A stretch of 64,000 nt of DNA from Chryseobacterium sp. CH21 (GTDB lineage: Bacteria > Bacteroidota > Bacteroidia > Flavobacteriales > Weeksellaceae). Below are positions 17,052 to 26,381 of the stretch, piece after piece; position 1 is the first letter of the stretch; each line of letters begins with the position of its first letter. Both the position numbers and the translations under genes were made by a program. Location of the stretch: positions 62,001 to 126,000 of the forward strand of contig NZ_QICI01000036.1 of the NCBI RefSeq assembly GCF_004119445.1, read 5' to 3'. The notes under the pieces were generated by a model. The model was not told the origin of the DNA, ran no database searches, and saw only the letters and a list, made by a program, of their open reading frames with translations.

Positions 17052-18944
17052 TTAAAGGATTTCCTGAAGTTCCAGCCATCTCATTTCATGGTTTTCCAGT
17101 TTTTCTGAAACGGATTCCAGATCTGCAGAAAGCTTGGCTATTTTTTCATAATCAGCCTCATTGTTGAGCTGATCCAAAATTTTGGAACGCTGATCTTCCA
17201 GTTCAGGCATTTCTTTTTCTATGGTTTCCAGTTCTCTTTGCTCCTTAAACGTTAATTTTCGTTTAGGATTGGAAGATGTAGTATTTTCTGTTGTGGAAAC
17301 GGCTTCTTTAACAGGTTCAGGTTTTACCGCTGCATTTTTTTCTAATGCTTCCTCACGGCTTCTTGCTTCTCTGTACTCTGAGAAATTTCCTACAATATCT
17401 CTGATTTTTCCTTCTCCTTCAAAAGCCAGAACATGGTCTACAATTCTGTCCATAAAATACCTGTCGTGGGAAACAATGATCAAAGATCCCTGAAATTGCT
17501 GAAGGAAGTTCTCAAGAACTGTTAATGTAGGAAGGTCAAGATCATTCGTAGGTTCATCAAAAATAAGGAAATTAGGATTCTGATATAAAATATACATCAG
17601 GTGAAGTCTTCTCTTTTCACCACCCGAAAGTTTGGAAATAGGAGAGTACTGCGTCTGATCATCAAATAAGAATAATCTTAGGAACTGTGATGCAGAAAGA
17701 CTTCTTCCATTAGCTAAAGGATAAAATTCTGCAATCTCTTTAATGAAGTCAATCACACGTTCATCCTCCTTATAAGTAAGCCCTTTCTGAGCGAAATAAC
17801 CAAAAGAGATCGTTTCTCCCGTTTCAATTTCACCCTTATCAGCCTTTTCAAAACCTTGAATAATATTAAGCAGGGTAGATTTTCCTGCCCCGTTTTTTCC
17901 AATGATTCCTACCTTTTCACCACGCTGAAACTGGTAACTGAAATCTTTTAAAAGGACTTTCGGACCAAAACTTTTATCAATATTTTTAAGTTCAAGAATT
18001 TTATTTCCCAGACGTTTCATCTCAAAATCCAGTTCAAGTCCATCTTTTCTGGTGTCGGTTTTGGCTACTTTTTCAGTTTCGTAGAACGCATCAATTCTGC
18101 TTTTAGATTTTGTAGTTCTGGCTTTGGGTTGTCTTCGCATCCATTCAAGCTCCTTTCTGTAAAGGTTGTTGGCCTTATCAATAGTAGCATTAAGATTCTC
18201 CTCACGAATCATTTTGTTTTCAAGATAAGTAGCATACGAACCATTGTGAACGTATAGATTCCTGTCTTCCATTTCCCAGATAATGTCACAAACGCTGTCC
18301 AGAAAATATCGGTCGTGGGTTACAAGCAATAAAGTGATTTTTGCTTTGTTCAGATAGTTTTCAAGCCATTCTACCATGTCTACATCAAGGTGGTTGGTAG
18401 GTTCGTCCATGATAAGAAGGGTGTGTCTGTGTTCAGCTCTTGTTTCCGTTAAAAGTTTAGCCAGGGCTACACGTTTGATCTGCCCTCCGGAAAGGGTTCC
18501 CATTTTGGCTTCCAGATCAGTAATTTTAAGCTGGGAAAGAATCTGTTTCATTTCATTTTCCAGATCCCAGGCTTTATGAACTTCCATATCAGCCAATGCT
18601 TTCTCTATAAAATCATGATCCGTAGAGTGAAGTGATTTATGGTAATTCTTAAGAGCGAGAATAGGCTTGGAATCCAATGTCATCATGAATTCCTCAATGT
18701 TGAGCTTAGGATCATAGTTAATTTCCTGGTCGAATAATACCACCTGGATATCTTTATTGATGATTGCAGTTCCGCTGTCTGCAATTTCTTTACCCATTAA
18801 TATTTTCAGAAGGGTAGATTTTCCACTTCCGTTTTTGGCAACAATAGCAATTTTATCTCCTTCATTGATGTGAAAAGAAATGTTTTCAAACAAAACTTTA
18901 ATGCCGTAAGATTTGGTAAGATTTTCTGCAGAAACGTAATTCAT
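17052..18944 (-). CDS. ABC-F family ATPase (Uup/EttA-like)
   Basis: Soluble ATPase with two ABC domains and no membrane part; ABC-F proteins act on the ribosome in translation control or rescue. 630 residues. Domain 1: Walker A AKNGSGKSTLL (about 37-47), signature LSGGQIKRVALAKLL, Walker B LLIMDEPTNHLD. Inter-domain linker with basic RRQPKARTTKSKSR. Domain 2: GKNGAGKSTLL, LSGGEKRRLHL, FLIFDEPTNDLD. The C-terminal region after about 545 is a charged coiled coil, as in Uup. A TACTTTTG element lies upstream at 18984-18991. Which ABC-F subgroup it belongs to (Uup most likely, given the C-terminal coiled coil) needs phylogeny. Confidence 0.93.
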   Translation of the reverse strand: MNYVSAENLTKSYGIKVLFENISFHINEGDKIAIVAKNGSGKSTLLKILMGKEIADSGTAIINKDIQVVLFDQEINYDPKLNIEEFMMTLDSKPILALKNYHKSLHSTDHDFIEKALADMEVHKAWDLENEMKQILSQLKITDLEAKMGTLSGGQIKRVALAKLLTETRAEHRHTLLIMDEPTNHLDVDMVEWLENYLNKAKITLLLVTHDRYFLDSVCDIIWEMEDRNLYVHNGSYATYLENKMIREENLNATIDKANNLYRKELEWMRRQPKARTTKSKSRIDAFYETEKVAKTDTRKDGLELDFEMKRLGNKILELKNIDKSFGPKVLLKDFSYQFQRGEKVGIIGKNGAGKSTLLNIIQGFEKADKGEIETGETISFGYFAQKGLTYKEDERVIDFIKEIAEFYPLANGRSLSASQFLRLFLFDDQTQYSPISKLSGGEKRRLHLMYILYQNPNFLIFDEPTNDLDLPTLTVLENFLQQFQGSLIIVSHDRYFMDRIVDHVLAFEGEGKIRDIVGNFSEYREARSREEALEKNAAVKPEPVKEAVSTTENTTSSNPKRKLTFKEQRELETIEKEMPELEDQRSKILDQLNNEADYEKIAKLSADLESVSEKLENHEMRWLELQEIL

Positions 18945-19150
18945 TGGAAATTAATGGTTTGATTTTAATTTTGAATGGAACCGCAAAAGTACGAAAATGT
19001 AGCCTAAAATTTTCCGTAACAGCTTTTATAAAAATGAAGATTTATGATTTTTTAATAGACTGTGTCCATCATCTGAAAAAACTAATCAGTAAATTTGAGA
19101 TGCTAAAATTTACATAGTATAAATATTAATACAAAAATCTGATTGAAGTA

Positions 19151-19663
19151 ATGAAAAAAGTTATTGTCGACATGGATGGGGTAATGGCGGATGTATATCA
19201 TCAGCTGGTACAATTTGAAAAAAGAGATACAGGAAGAGAAATTGAAATCAGTGATTTGGCAGGAAAGCCTGAAATAGAATCTTTTCCCAACGGAAAAAAA
19301 CATGTGAATGAGGTGGGATTTTTCAGAACTTTACCTCTGATGAAAGGAAGCCGTGAGGCCATGGAATATCTGAATAATAAATATGATCTTTATATTGTAT
19401 CCGCAGGAATGGAGTTTCCGAACAGCTTAAGAGAAAAATATGACTGGCTGGCAGAACATTTTCCATTCATTACCTGGGAGCAGATTGTTCTTTGCGGAAG
19501 TAAAAAAGTTGTGGCAGGAGATGTGATGATTGATGATTATCCTAAAAACTTAGACCATTTTAACGGACAGAGACTTATATTCACTCAGCCTCACAATGAA
19601 TTTATCGAAAATGAATCGTACGAAAGAGTGCATTCGTGGGAAGAAGTGATGAATATTCTTTAA
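19151..19663 (+). CDS. 5'(3')-deoxyribonucleotidase-like HAD phosphatase
   Basis: 170 residues of the NT5C-type HAD family, which dephosphorylates nucleoside monophosphates. HAD motif I is VDMDGVMAD (nucleophile Asp7, acid/base Asp9), motif II is in YIVSAGM, and motif IV in GDVMIDDYPKNLDHF. Length is that of the bacterial NT5C group. A TAAATTTG -7 box at 19090-19097 lies 54 bases before the ATG, without a clear -33 element. Possibly balances nucleotide pools. Confidence 0.85.
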   Translation: MKKVIVDMDGVMADVYHQLVQFEKRDTGREIEISDLAGKPEIESFPNGKKHVNEVGFFRTLPLMKGSREAMEYLNNKYDLYIVSAGMEFPNSLREKYDWLAEHFPFITWEQIVLCGSKKVVAGDVMIDDYPKNLDHFNGQRLIFTQPHNEFIENESYERVHSWEEVMNIL

Positions 19664-19737
19664 AAGCTGGAAGGAGGAAGCTGGAGACTGGAAGCTATTA
19701 ATGTGATTGCATCAACTTCCATCACCCTTTCTTTTCC
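19664..19737. repeat. Dispersed GGAAGCTGGAAG-type repeat (copy 1)
   Basis: AAGCTGGAAGGAGGAAGCTGG then GACTGGAAGC..., followed after a short AT spacer by CAACTTCCATCACCC. The same alphabet of motifs (GGAAGC.GGAAG... and CTTCCAGCCTC..CTTCCATCTTCCAGC) recurs at 57610-57705. It lies between convergent genes. No coding frame. Confidence 0.6.
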
Positions 19738-20601
19738 CTAATCCAGTGTAAGTCTCTTCAATGACCAGGAATTACCATTGTAAATATCAAGATCCACTTT
19801 GGTATTGATGCCATGAACAATTCCGTTTTCTGTAAACTGCCAGAAATCCCACTGGTCATCGGGAGAAGGGGTTGGTACATCATTGTAATTGGCCAGCCAT
19901 AAAGGATAGCCTTCAAACTCGCTTTTCAGGAAATCTTTATAATAATGATAATAGGTATAAATGATAGGTTTCTCACCATAAGTTTCCTCCACAATTTTAC
20001 ACCATACTTTCAGATCTTCAATTAATTTTTTATTGGTTTTACGCTTTGGTATTTTTTCAATATCAAGAATAGGAGGAAGGTCACCGCTTTCCAGTTTTAC
20101 ATTCTCCAGAAAATTATTTGCCTGAATGACAGGATCTTCATCTGCTCTGTAGAAATGGTAGGCACCCCGAATAAGATCGTGCTTTTTAGCACTTTCCCAA
20201 AACTCATCAAAATGCTTGTCGGCACTCCGGTTTCCCATAGTAGCACGCATCACTACAAACTCCAGCGGAATAGTTTTATTACCAATGCTTAAGCTGTCCC
20301 ATTTGATGTCTTCTCTGTTTTGATAATGAGAAATATCAAAACCATAAGTTTTATCAAGATTACTGCTTAATATTCTCTGGATTCTTAAAGATTCCTTTTC
20401 GGTGTTATGAAGTTTTTTGTGTCTGAATTTATTAAAGTACAACGCATAATAGTAGCTTACGGACTGCTTCAGATAAAGGCCTGTCCCCACCAATGCTATG
20501 ATTAATATAGCCAATATTACCCATCTTCGGAAAAAATAGTTCTTCCGTCTTGTTTTGTGGATTTGTTTGGCAGTTTTTTTGGTGTACTTTTTAGGTGTCA
20601 T
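19738..20601 (-). CDS. GH25-family lysozyme-like muramidase, membrane anchored
   Basis: Predicted peptidoglycan hydrolase: glycoside hydrolase family 25 (N-acetylmuramidase). From ATG at 20601 the product has 287 residues; the start is chosen because it gives a basic N-terminus (MTPKKYTKKT) before a single transmembrane helix (about 26-45), while the longer open frame overlaps the divergent NDH-2 promoter region. The GH25 domain begins TYGFDISHYQ (Asp89), with FVVMRATMG, YHFYRADEDPV, and LPPILDIE (Asp180, Glu182 as catalytic carboxylates). It is therefore probably anchored in the inner membrane with the enzyme domain in the periplasm. Divergent from NDH-2. Confidence 0.88.
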   Translation of the reverse strand: MTPKKYTKKTAKQIHKTRRKNYFFRRWVILAILIIALVGTGLYLKQSVSYYYALYFNKFRHKKLHNTEKESLRIQRILSSNLDKTYGFDISHYQNREDIKWDSLSIGNKTIPLEFVVMRATMGNRSADKHFDEFWESAKKHDLIRGAYHFYRADEDPVIQANNFLENVKLESGDLPPILDIEKIPKRKTNKKLIEDLKVWCKIVEETYGEKPIIYTYYHYYKDFLKSEFEGYPLWLANYNDVPTPSPDDQWDFWQFTENGIVHGINTKVDLDIYNGNSWSLKRLTLD

Positions 20602-20665
20602 AAAGTTTTGCAAACTAACTTTTTCACTACGAAATGCTAAAATAAAATCAGTAAATTTGTGTATT

Positions 20666-21928
20666 ATGGAAACACGCGAAAAAATCATCATTATTGGAGG
20701 AGGATTTGCGGGGCTGCAGCTTGCAAAAACATTGAATAACAAGAACAAAAAGGTCATTGTTCTGGATCGGATGAATCATCATATGTTTCAGCCGCTTTTT
20801 TATCAGGTAGCCTCAGGAAGGATAGAACCTTCCAACATTTCTTTCCCTTTCAGAAAGATTTTTCAACAATCCAGAAACACACAGTTCCGTATGACGGAGG
20901 TCAAAGAAATAGACCCTGCCAACAATAAAGTCATTACTGACGAAGCAGAATTTACTTATGATAAACTCATTATTGCTACGGGCTGTAAAACTAACTTTTT
21001 CGGAAATAAAGATCTGGAAGGAAAAGCTTTCGGGATGAAAAATACTCAGGAAGCCATCAGCATCAGAAATCATGTCCTGATGACCTTTGAAAAGCTGATC
21101 ATTGAAAAAAGCCGAAGTGATGACGGAAACTGGAATATCGTTATCGTGGGAAGCGGACCTACCGGAGTAGAGCTGGCAGGTGCTTTTGCTGAAATGAAAA
21201 AAGATATCCTTCCAAGAGATTATCCATACATGAATTTTGACCATCTGAAGATTATTTTAGTAAGTTCTACGGAAAAACCACTTGCTGTAATGAGCAGTGA
21301 GGCTCAGGAGAAATCTGAAAAATACCTTAAAGACCTTGGGGTAACTTTTATGAGCGGAGAAGTAGTTACGGATTATGACGGAGATAAAGTTCATTTGAAA
21401 AGCGGTAAAGAAATTCCATCCAATAATGTCATCTGGGCAGCTGGCGTTACAGGAAATGTTGTGGGAGGTTTTCCGGAAGACAAATTAGTACGAAACAGAT
21501 ATATTGTAGATCGATATAATAAAATACAAGGCTACGATAATATTTATGCCATCGGGGATATTGCCTACATGGAAACACCAAAATATCCACAAGGACATCC
21601 TCAGGTAGCCAATGTGGCCATTAATCAGGCAAAAAATTTAGGTAGAAATTTATTAAAGAAAAATCAGAGTGAATGGGCTGAATATGAGTATAATGATAAA
21701 GGTTCATTAGCAACTATTGGGAAGCACAGAGCCGTTGTTGATCTACCATTTATAAAATTCCAGGGATTTTTGGCGTGGTATTTCTGGATGTTTCTCCATT
21801 TAATGCTAATTTTGAGCGTTAGAAATAAGCTGGCCATATTCTTCAACTGGATGTGGAGCTATATCAATAAAGATTCTTCTTTAAGATTAATTATTATACC
21901 TACTAAGAAAAACGGAACATTACAATGA
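20666..21928 (+). CDS. ndh: Type II NADH:quinone dehydrogenase (NDH-2)
   Basis: Non-proton-pumping, FAD-dependent enzyme that passes electrons from NADH to menaquinone at the inner face of the membrane. 420 residues from ATG 20666, chosen because [21 protein letters not shown] is the usual start (FAD GxGxxG). The second nucleotide motif is [16 protein letters not shown] (NADH), with YAIGDIA binding FAD near the C-terminus; the final segment (about 370-395, [16 protein letters not shown]) is the membrane-binding amphipathic region. TAAATTTG at 20652-20659 is a -7-like box only seven bases before the ATG. The stop overlaps trmD by ATGA, so the two are co-transcribed. Confidence 0.92.
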   Translation: METREKIIIIGGGFAGLQLAKTLNNKNKKVIVLDRMNHHMFQPLFYQVASGRIEPSNISFPFRKIFQQSRNTQFRMTEVKEIDPANNKVITDEAEFTYDKLIIATGCKTNFFGNKDLEGKAFGMKNTQEAISIRNHVLMTFEKLIIEKSRSDDGNWNIVIVGSGPTGVELAGAFAEMKKDILPRDYPYMNFDHLKIILVSSTEKPLAVMSSEAQEKSEKYLKDLGVTFMSGEVVTDYDGDKVHLKSGKEIPSNNVIWAAGVTGNVVGGFPEDKLVRNRYIVDRYNKIQGYDNIYAIGDIAYMETPKYPQGHPQVANVAINQAKNLGRNLLKKNQSEWAEYEYNDKGSLATIGKHRAVVDLPFIKFQGFLAWYFWMFLHLMLILSVRNKLAIFFNWMWSYINKDSSLRLIIIPTKKNGTLQ

Positions 21929-22596
21929 GAATTGACATAATAAGCGTACTTCCGGAATTGATGGAAAGTCCGTTCCAAGCTTCTATTTTAAAAAGAGCAA
22001 TGGATAAAGGACTGGCAGAAGTACATTTTCATCAGTTGAGAAACTGGGCTATCAATAAGCACAGACAGGTTGATGATGAACCCTACGGAGGTGGAGCAGG
22101 AATGGTAATGATGATAGAGCCGCTGGATAAATGCATCTCAGAGCTTAAGTCCCAAAGAAATTATGATGAAGTAATCTATCTGACACCGGATGGCATTACC
22201 TTAAATCAGAAAATAGCCAATACCCTTTCTATAAAAGAGAATTTGATTTTTCTTTGTGGGCATTACAAAGGAATAGACCAAAGAGTAAGAGATCTTCATA
22301 TCACAAAAGAAATTTCGATTGGAGACTACGTTCTTACAGGAGGTGAGCTGGCGGCTTGCGTTCTTGCAGATTCTGTGATAAGACTGCTTCCCGGAGTTTT
22401 GAATGATGAGCAGAGTGCTTTGACAGATAGCTTTCAAGATGATCTTCTTTCACCACCCATTTATACCAGACCTGAAAGTTATAAAGGATTAGATGTTCCT
22501 AAAATTTTATTGAGTGGAAATTTGGGAAAGATTGAAGAATGGCGTCATGATGAGGCGGTAAGAATCACCAGAGAAAAGCGTCCCGATTTATTGTAA
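21925..22596 (+). CDS. trmD: tRNA (guanine-N1)-methyltransferase
   Basis: Methylates G37 next to the anticodon using SAM, preventing +1 frameshifts. 223 residues; SPOUT-fold trefoil-knot motifs: [53 protein letters not shown]. Complete. ATG at 21925 overlaps the ndh stop. A hairpin follows 24 bases after its stop. In many bacteria trmD lies with rpsP-rimM-rplS; here it is instead linked to ndh, which is common in this group. Confidence 0.97.
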   Translation: MRIDIISVLPELMESPFQASILKRAMDKGLAEVHFHQLRNWAINKHRQVDDEPYGGGAGMVMMIEPLDKCISELKSQRNYDEVIYLTPDGITLNQKIANTLSIKENLIFLCGHYKGIDQRVRDLHITKEISIGDYVLTGGELAACVLADSVIRLLPGVLNDEQSALTDSFQDDLLSPPIYTRPESYKGLDVPKILLSGNLGKIEEWRHDEAVRITREKRPDLL

Positions 22597-22620
22597 CCCC
22601 AAAATAGAGAGCTTTATTTA

Positions 22621-22649
22621 ATTCCATTTATCATTAGGGTAAATGGAAT
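22621..22649 (+). terminator. Hairpin after trmD
   Basis: ATTCCATTTA (22621-22630) and TAAATGGAAT (22640-22649), a perfect 10-bp stem, loop TCATTAGGG. The following bases (AATATTTGTT) are only moderately T-rich, so termination is likely but not certain. The rest of the 361-bp spacer (22597-22957) is AT-rich with no gene. Confidence 0.65.
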
Positions 22650-22825
22650 AATATTTGTTATAGGTCTAACATATGTGGAAGATATTAATGTTTTTGATTT
22701 TAAATTGAAGTTTTATCTCGATTATTCTCGATTTTGATTATTGTCTCAATTTTGACTAATGTTGTAAAACTCTCAAATAATTGAAAAATTAATTCAATAC
22801 AACTGATTTCATTAGTATTTTTTAC

Positions 22826-22833
22826 TATATTTG
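22826..22833 (+). promoter_or_regulatory. -7 box upstream of the EEP-family gene
   Basis: TATATTTG fits TAnnTTTG. A -33 TTG is not evident at the right spacing. About 120 bases of leader would precede the ATG at 22958. Confidence 0.4.
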
Positions 22834-22957
22834 AATTGTTTTTTGTTGGAAATTGATTTGCTTCTATGGGAGTGAATCTGACATGTATGAAAAAAAATAT
22901 AAATTTGAGACCCTAAAGAAAAGAACATAATAAATTAAAAGTATAGAAATTAGGTAG

Positions 22958-23893
22958 ATGGAACTGTTCTCTTTTTATAATGTCGAAAATTTATTTTTAC
23001 CCGATCCGAAACCTGTCCACAAATTAGATCCTACCCGGTCAGGACTGAGGAATTGGGATGAAAAGAGATATAAAAACAAGCTTTTTAAAATCTCACACGT
23101 ATTTCAGTTAATGAAAGAAGATAATGGTGTATTACCATTTATGATTGGATTATCTGAAGTTTCCGGAAGAAAAGTTTTGGAAGATCTCGTGGAGATGGAG
23201 CCCTTTAATTCGCAGTATGGAATTGTACATTACAATTCTATGGATGAAAGAAAAGTGGATGTAGCAATGTTATATGATAAAAATAAAGTAGAGGTAATAG
23301 ATTCTGAAACCATTACTTTCTTTTTTGAAATAGAAAATAAAAACACAGGAAATTACGACACAACAAGAGACGTACTTTTTTCAAAAATAAAATATAAAGG
23401 GGAAATTATTAATGTCTTTATCGCCCACCTTCCCTCTAAGCGAGAAAAAGATATTAATAAACCTAAAAGAGCCTTTATATTGAATGAGGTCCGGGAACGG
23501 ATTATGAAAATTGTAAATGCTAATGAAGAGCATGTCATATTGTGTGGTGATTTTAACGAAAACCCCGATGATGAAAATTTAGTACAGATTCTCTATGACA
23601 ATGATCATGAGAAGGTTTTAATGAACCCTTTTCAGAAATTGTTTTCTACAAGAAATTATTCTACTTTTCATTATAAATCTGGATTGTTGTATGATCAGAT
23701 CATTATGTCAAGATCTTTGCTTGATAATAAGACGCTGGCTTTTCAGGATGCCCATGTATTTAATTCTGAAAAAATCCGCAGCAGAACCAGAAATTTTGAA
23801 GGAAGACCTTTCCGAACATATGCTGGTACGCGGTATTTAGGAGGATATAGTGATCACTTTCCGGTTTTTGTAAAATTTAAAAATTTACAGTAA
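22958..23893 (+). CDS. Endonuclease/exonuclease/phosphatase (EEP) family protein
   Basis: 311 residues, no signal peptide. EEP-fold signatures: FYNVENLF at the N-terminus (metal-binding Asn/Glu), ITGLSEV-like MIGLSEVSG (catalytic Glu), FIAHLPSK, LCGDFNENPDD (Asp/Asn pair), and the C-terminal GGYSDHFPVF (catalytic Asp-His). All conserved catalytic residues appear present, so it is probably active; the substrate may be DNA, a nucleotide or a phospholipid. It forms a run with the Lrp-like regulator (27-bp gap) and deoC (4-bp gap). Confidence 0.87.
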   Translation: MELFSFYNVENLFLPDPKPVHKLDPTRSGLRNWDEKRYKNKLFKISHVFQLMKEDNGVLPFMIGLSEVSGRKVLEDLVEMEPFNSQYGIVHYNSMDERKVDVAMLYDKNKVEVIDSETITFFFEIENKNTGNYDTTRDVLFSKIKYKGEIINVFIAHLPSKREKDINKPKRAFILNEVRERIMKIVNANEEHVILCGDFNENPDDENLVQILYDNDHEKVLMNPFQKLFSTRNYSTFHYKSGLLYDQIIMSRSLLDNKTLAFQDAHVFNSEKIRSRTRNFEGRPFRTYAGTRYLGGYSDHFPVFVKFKNLQ

Positions 23894-23920
23894 AAAACAT
23901 AAATAATAAAAAAGTAGAAA

Positions 23921-24391
23921 ATGAAAAATTCGAGCAACACAAGCTATCATTTAGATTCTATTGACAAAGAAATTATCTACATGTTGATGGATAATGCTAA
24001 AACTTCTTTAGCCCACATTTCCAAAAATGTTGGTATTTCTACCACTGCAGTGCATCAAAGAATCAAAAAACTCGAACATGCAGGAGTTATTGAAAATTCA
24101 ATATCATTTCTTAATCCTAAAAAGATAGGATATAAGGTGATTTCCTACATCGGTGTATTTCTGGATCAGCCAAGCCATTATCCGGACGTAGTAAAATCTT
24201 TACATGACATTAATGAAGTAGTGGAAGCCCATTATACTACAGGAAATTATACAATATTCCTGAAAGTTCTTTGTAAAGATAATGATCATTTAATGCAGAT
24301 TCTTAATAAGCTTCAGAAGCTGAAAGGAGTAACAAGAACAGAAACTTTTATATCTTTGGAACAAGGTATTTACAGACAATTGAAAGTATAA
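23921..24391 (+). CDS. Lrp/AsnC-family transcriptional regulator
   Basis: 156 residues: N-terminal winged HTH (about 13-60, LDSIDKEIIYMLMDNAKTSLAHISKNVGISTTAVHQRIKKLE) and C-terminal RAM/ACT-like ligand domain (about 75-150, VISYIGVFLDQPSHY, EAHYTTGNYTIFLKVLCKD). Such proteins form octamers and sense amino acids or other small molecules. Only 4 bases before deoC, so it may control its own operon or nucleoside catabolism; this is inference. Confidence 0.92.
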   Translation: MKNSSNTSYHLDSIDKEIIYMLMDNAKTSLAHISKNVGISTTAVHQRIKKLEHAGVIENSISFLNPKKIGYKVISYIGVFLDQPSHYPDVVKSLHDINEVVEAHYTTGNYTIFLKVLCKDNDHLMQILNKLQKLKGVTRTETFISLEQGIYRQLKV

Positions 24392-24395
24392 CGAT

Positions 24396-25139
24396 ATGAA
24401 CATAGCCCAATATTTGGATTCAACCTACCTGAAAACACCCGAACAGTCAGGTATTTCCCATGAAGAAACACTTCAAAAAGATAAAGAACTAGCTCAGGAA
24501 GCAATAGATAAAGGTATTTTTGCAGTGATGATTCGTCCCGATTACGTATCTGAAGTTAAGAAATATATTCAGGAAAAAAATTCAAATGTTGCAGTAGGAA
24601 CTGTGATAGGCTTTCACGAAGGTACATATTCTATTGAAGAGAAGCTTGCAGAAGCATCAAAAGCAATAGAAGACGGCGCAGATGAACTGGATTTTGTTAT
24701 TAATTATACCGCTTATTTACAAGGAGATATAGCATTGGTAAAAGAAGAATTTGTACAATGTACAAGATTATCTCTTGAACATCACAAAGTAGTAAAATGG
24801 ATTATAGAAATTGCTGCTTTGACTAAAGAACAAATTGCAGATCTTACTAAGAATATTTCTACCTGGGCAGAAGAGAGTTTTTCTGAAAATGACCTGCCGA
24901 AAATTTTTGTTAAATCTTCAACAGGGTTTTATGAAACTACTGATGGCAAGCCTAACGGGGCCACCTTTGAAGGGATAACAATCATGCTTAATAATGCAGG
25001 AAAACTTCCTGTAAAAGCAGCAGGTGGTGTAAAAACTCCCGAAGATGCTGAGAAAATGATCAGCATGGGAGTAAAAAGAATCGGAACCTCTTCAGCATTA
25101 GCTCTGATTGAAAACAAATCTTCATCCGAAGGATATTAA
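24396..25139 (+). CDS. deoC: Deoxyribose-phosphate aldolase
   Basis: Cleaves 2-deoxyribose-5-phosphate to acetaldehyde and glyceraldehyde-3-phosphate in deoxynucleoside breakdown. 247 residues, class I aldolase: DELDFVINYTA, and IFVKSSTGF with the Schiff-base Lys (about residue 170), followed by AAGGVKTPEDAEKM. The gene ends at a strong terminator. The usual deoA/deoB/deoD partners are not present in the window. Confidence 0.95.
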   Translation: MNIAQYLDSTYLKTPEQSGISHEETLQKDKELAQEAIDKGIFAVMIRPDYVSEVKKYIQEKNSNVAVGTVIGFHEGTYSIEEKLAEASKAIEDGADELDFVINYTAYLQGDIALVKEEFVQCTRLSLEHHKVVKWIIEIAALTKEQIADLTKNISTWAEESFSENDLPKIFVKSSTGFYETTDGKPNGATFEGITIMLNNAGKLPVKAAGGVKTPEDAEKMISMGVKRIGTSSALALIENKSSSEGY

Positions 25140-25155
25140 TTAAATTTTAAATAAT

Positions 25156-25186
25156 AAAAAACCATCAGTTTTGCTGATGGTTTTTG
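25156..25186. terminator. Terminator between deoC and the dihydrouridine synthase gene
   Basis: AAAAACCATCAG stem with CTGATGGTTTTT, loop TTTTG, followed by GTTTT. The right side abuts the stop of the minus-strand dus gene, so it can serve both directions. Confidence 0.85.
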
Positions 25187-25188
25187 TT

Positions 25189-26184
25189 TTATATCTGTGC
25201 CTGATATTCTTCGTAGAATTGTTGCGTTTCCTGAATTAAACTGTTCATCTCTTCCAGAGTGAAAACTTCCAGGAATTTTTTTCTGAATTCTTTAAAGTGA
25301 GGGATTCCTCTGAAATAGTTGCTGTAATGCTGTCTCATTTCTACCAATCCTAACCTTTCACCTTTCCATTCTACGCTCCATTCTGCATGTTGCCGAACAG
25401 CCAGTAATCGGTCTGATATGGTAGGTTCAGGTAAATGTTCTCCTGTTTTAAAGAAATGTTTAATTTCATTAAATATCCATGGATAACCAATAGCAGCACG
25501 TCCTATCATAATTCCGTCACAGGCATATTTTTGTTTGTATTCTAATGCCTTTTCAGCAGAATCTATATCGCCATTTCCGAAAATTGGAATCTCAATATTG
25601 GGATTTTGTTTGATTCTGGAAATATGCTCCCAATCTGCTTCACCTTTGTACATTTGAGCCCGGGTTCTGGCATGGATAGTCAAAGCTTTGATCCCTGTTT
25701 CCTGCAGGCGTTCCGCTACTTCGTCAATATTAATGGTGTGACTGTCCCATCCTAAACGGGTTTTAACAGTTACAGGCAGATGAGTAGAGCTCACAACGGC
25801 TTTTGTAAGACGAACCATTAGGTCAATATCTTTCAAAACACCTGCTCCGGCTCCTTTGCAGACAACTTTTTTTACAGGACATCCAAAATTGATATCTACC
25901 AGATCGGGATTTACCGTTTCCACAATTCTTGCGGACATAGCCATTGCTTCTTCGTCTCCACCGAAAATCTGGATACCAACAGGTCTTTCATAATCGAAAA
26001 TATCAAGCTTTTTACGGCTTTTGATAGCATCACGAATCAACCCTTCGGAAGAAATAAATTCCGAATACATTAAATCTGCGCCATGCATTTTACATAAACG
26101 TCTGAACGGAGGATCACTTACATCTTCCATCGGAGCCAACAAAAGTGGAAATTCCGGCAGTTCTATGTTGCCTATTTTTATCAT
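25189..26184 (-). CDS. dusB: tRNA-dihydrouridine synthase (DusB-like)
   Basis: FMN enzyme that reduces uridine to dihydrouridine in tRNA D-loops. 331 residues: TIM-barrel start LLLAPMEDVSDPPFRRL, the catalytic cysteine motif NFGCPVKKV (Cys102), VTVKTRLGW, ALTIHARTR, and GNGDIDSAEKA, GIMIGRAAIGYPWIF binding FMN. The NFGCPVKKVV-C-KGAGAG arrangement is the DusB-type. CAAATTTA at 26189-26196 is a TAAATTTG box on its strand five bases from the ATG. Monocistronic. Confidence 0.92.
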   Translation of the reverse strand: MIKIGNIELPEFPLLLAPMEDVSDPPFRRLCKMHGADLMYSEFISSEGLIRDAIKSRKKLDIFDYERPVGIQIFGGDEEAMAMSARIVETVNPDLVDINFGCPVKKVVCKGAGAGVLKDIDLMVRLTKAVVSSTHLPVTVKTRLGWDSHTINIDEVAERLQETGIKALTIHARTRAQMYKGEADWEHISRIKQNPNIEIPIFGNGDIDSAEKALEYKQKYACDGIMIGRAAIGYPWIFNEIKHFFKTGEHLPEPTISDRLLAVRQHAEWSVEWKGERLGLVEMRQHYSNYFRGIPHFKEFRKKFLEVFTLEEMNSLIQETQQFYEEYQAQI

Positions 26185-26381
26185 GGTGCAAATTTACGAA
26201 ATTCTGAAAAAACAATTTTTTTAAATTAAAATAGGGTATCATGTTTTATTTGTGTTTGTTTATTTAAGGGATTTTATGATATTTTGTTTAGTTTTAATTT
26301 GATATATATGTTTTATTTTCAATGATTTGTGGTTATTATTGAAAATTATTCTCTATATTTAGTATAATAAAAATTAATGTC

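Noticed and set aside
20555..20665. Upstream extension of NDH-2 to 20555
   Set aside because: It overlaps the divergent GH25 gene start and its sequence is not that of the FAD-binding start; METREK at 20666 is the expected N-terminus.
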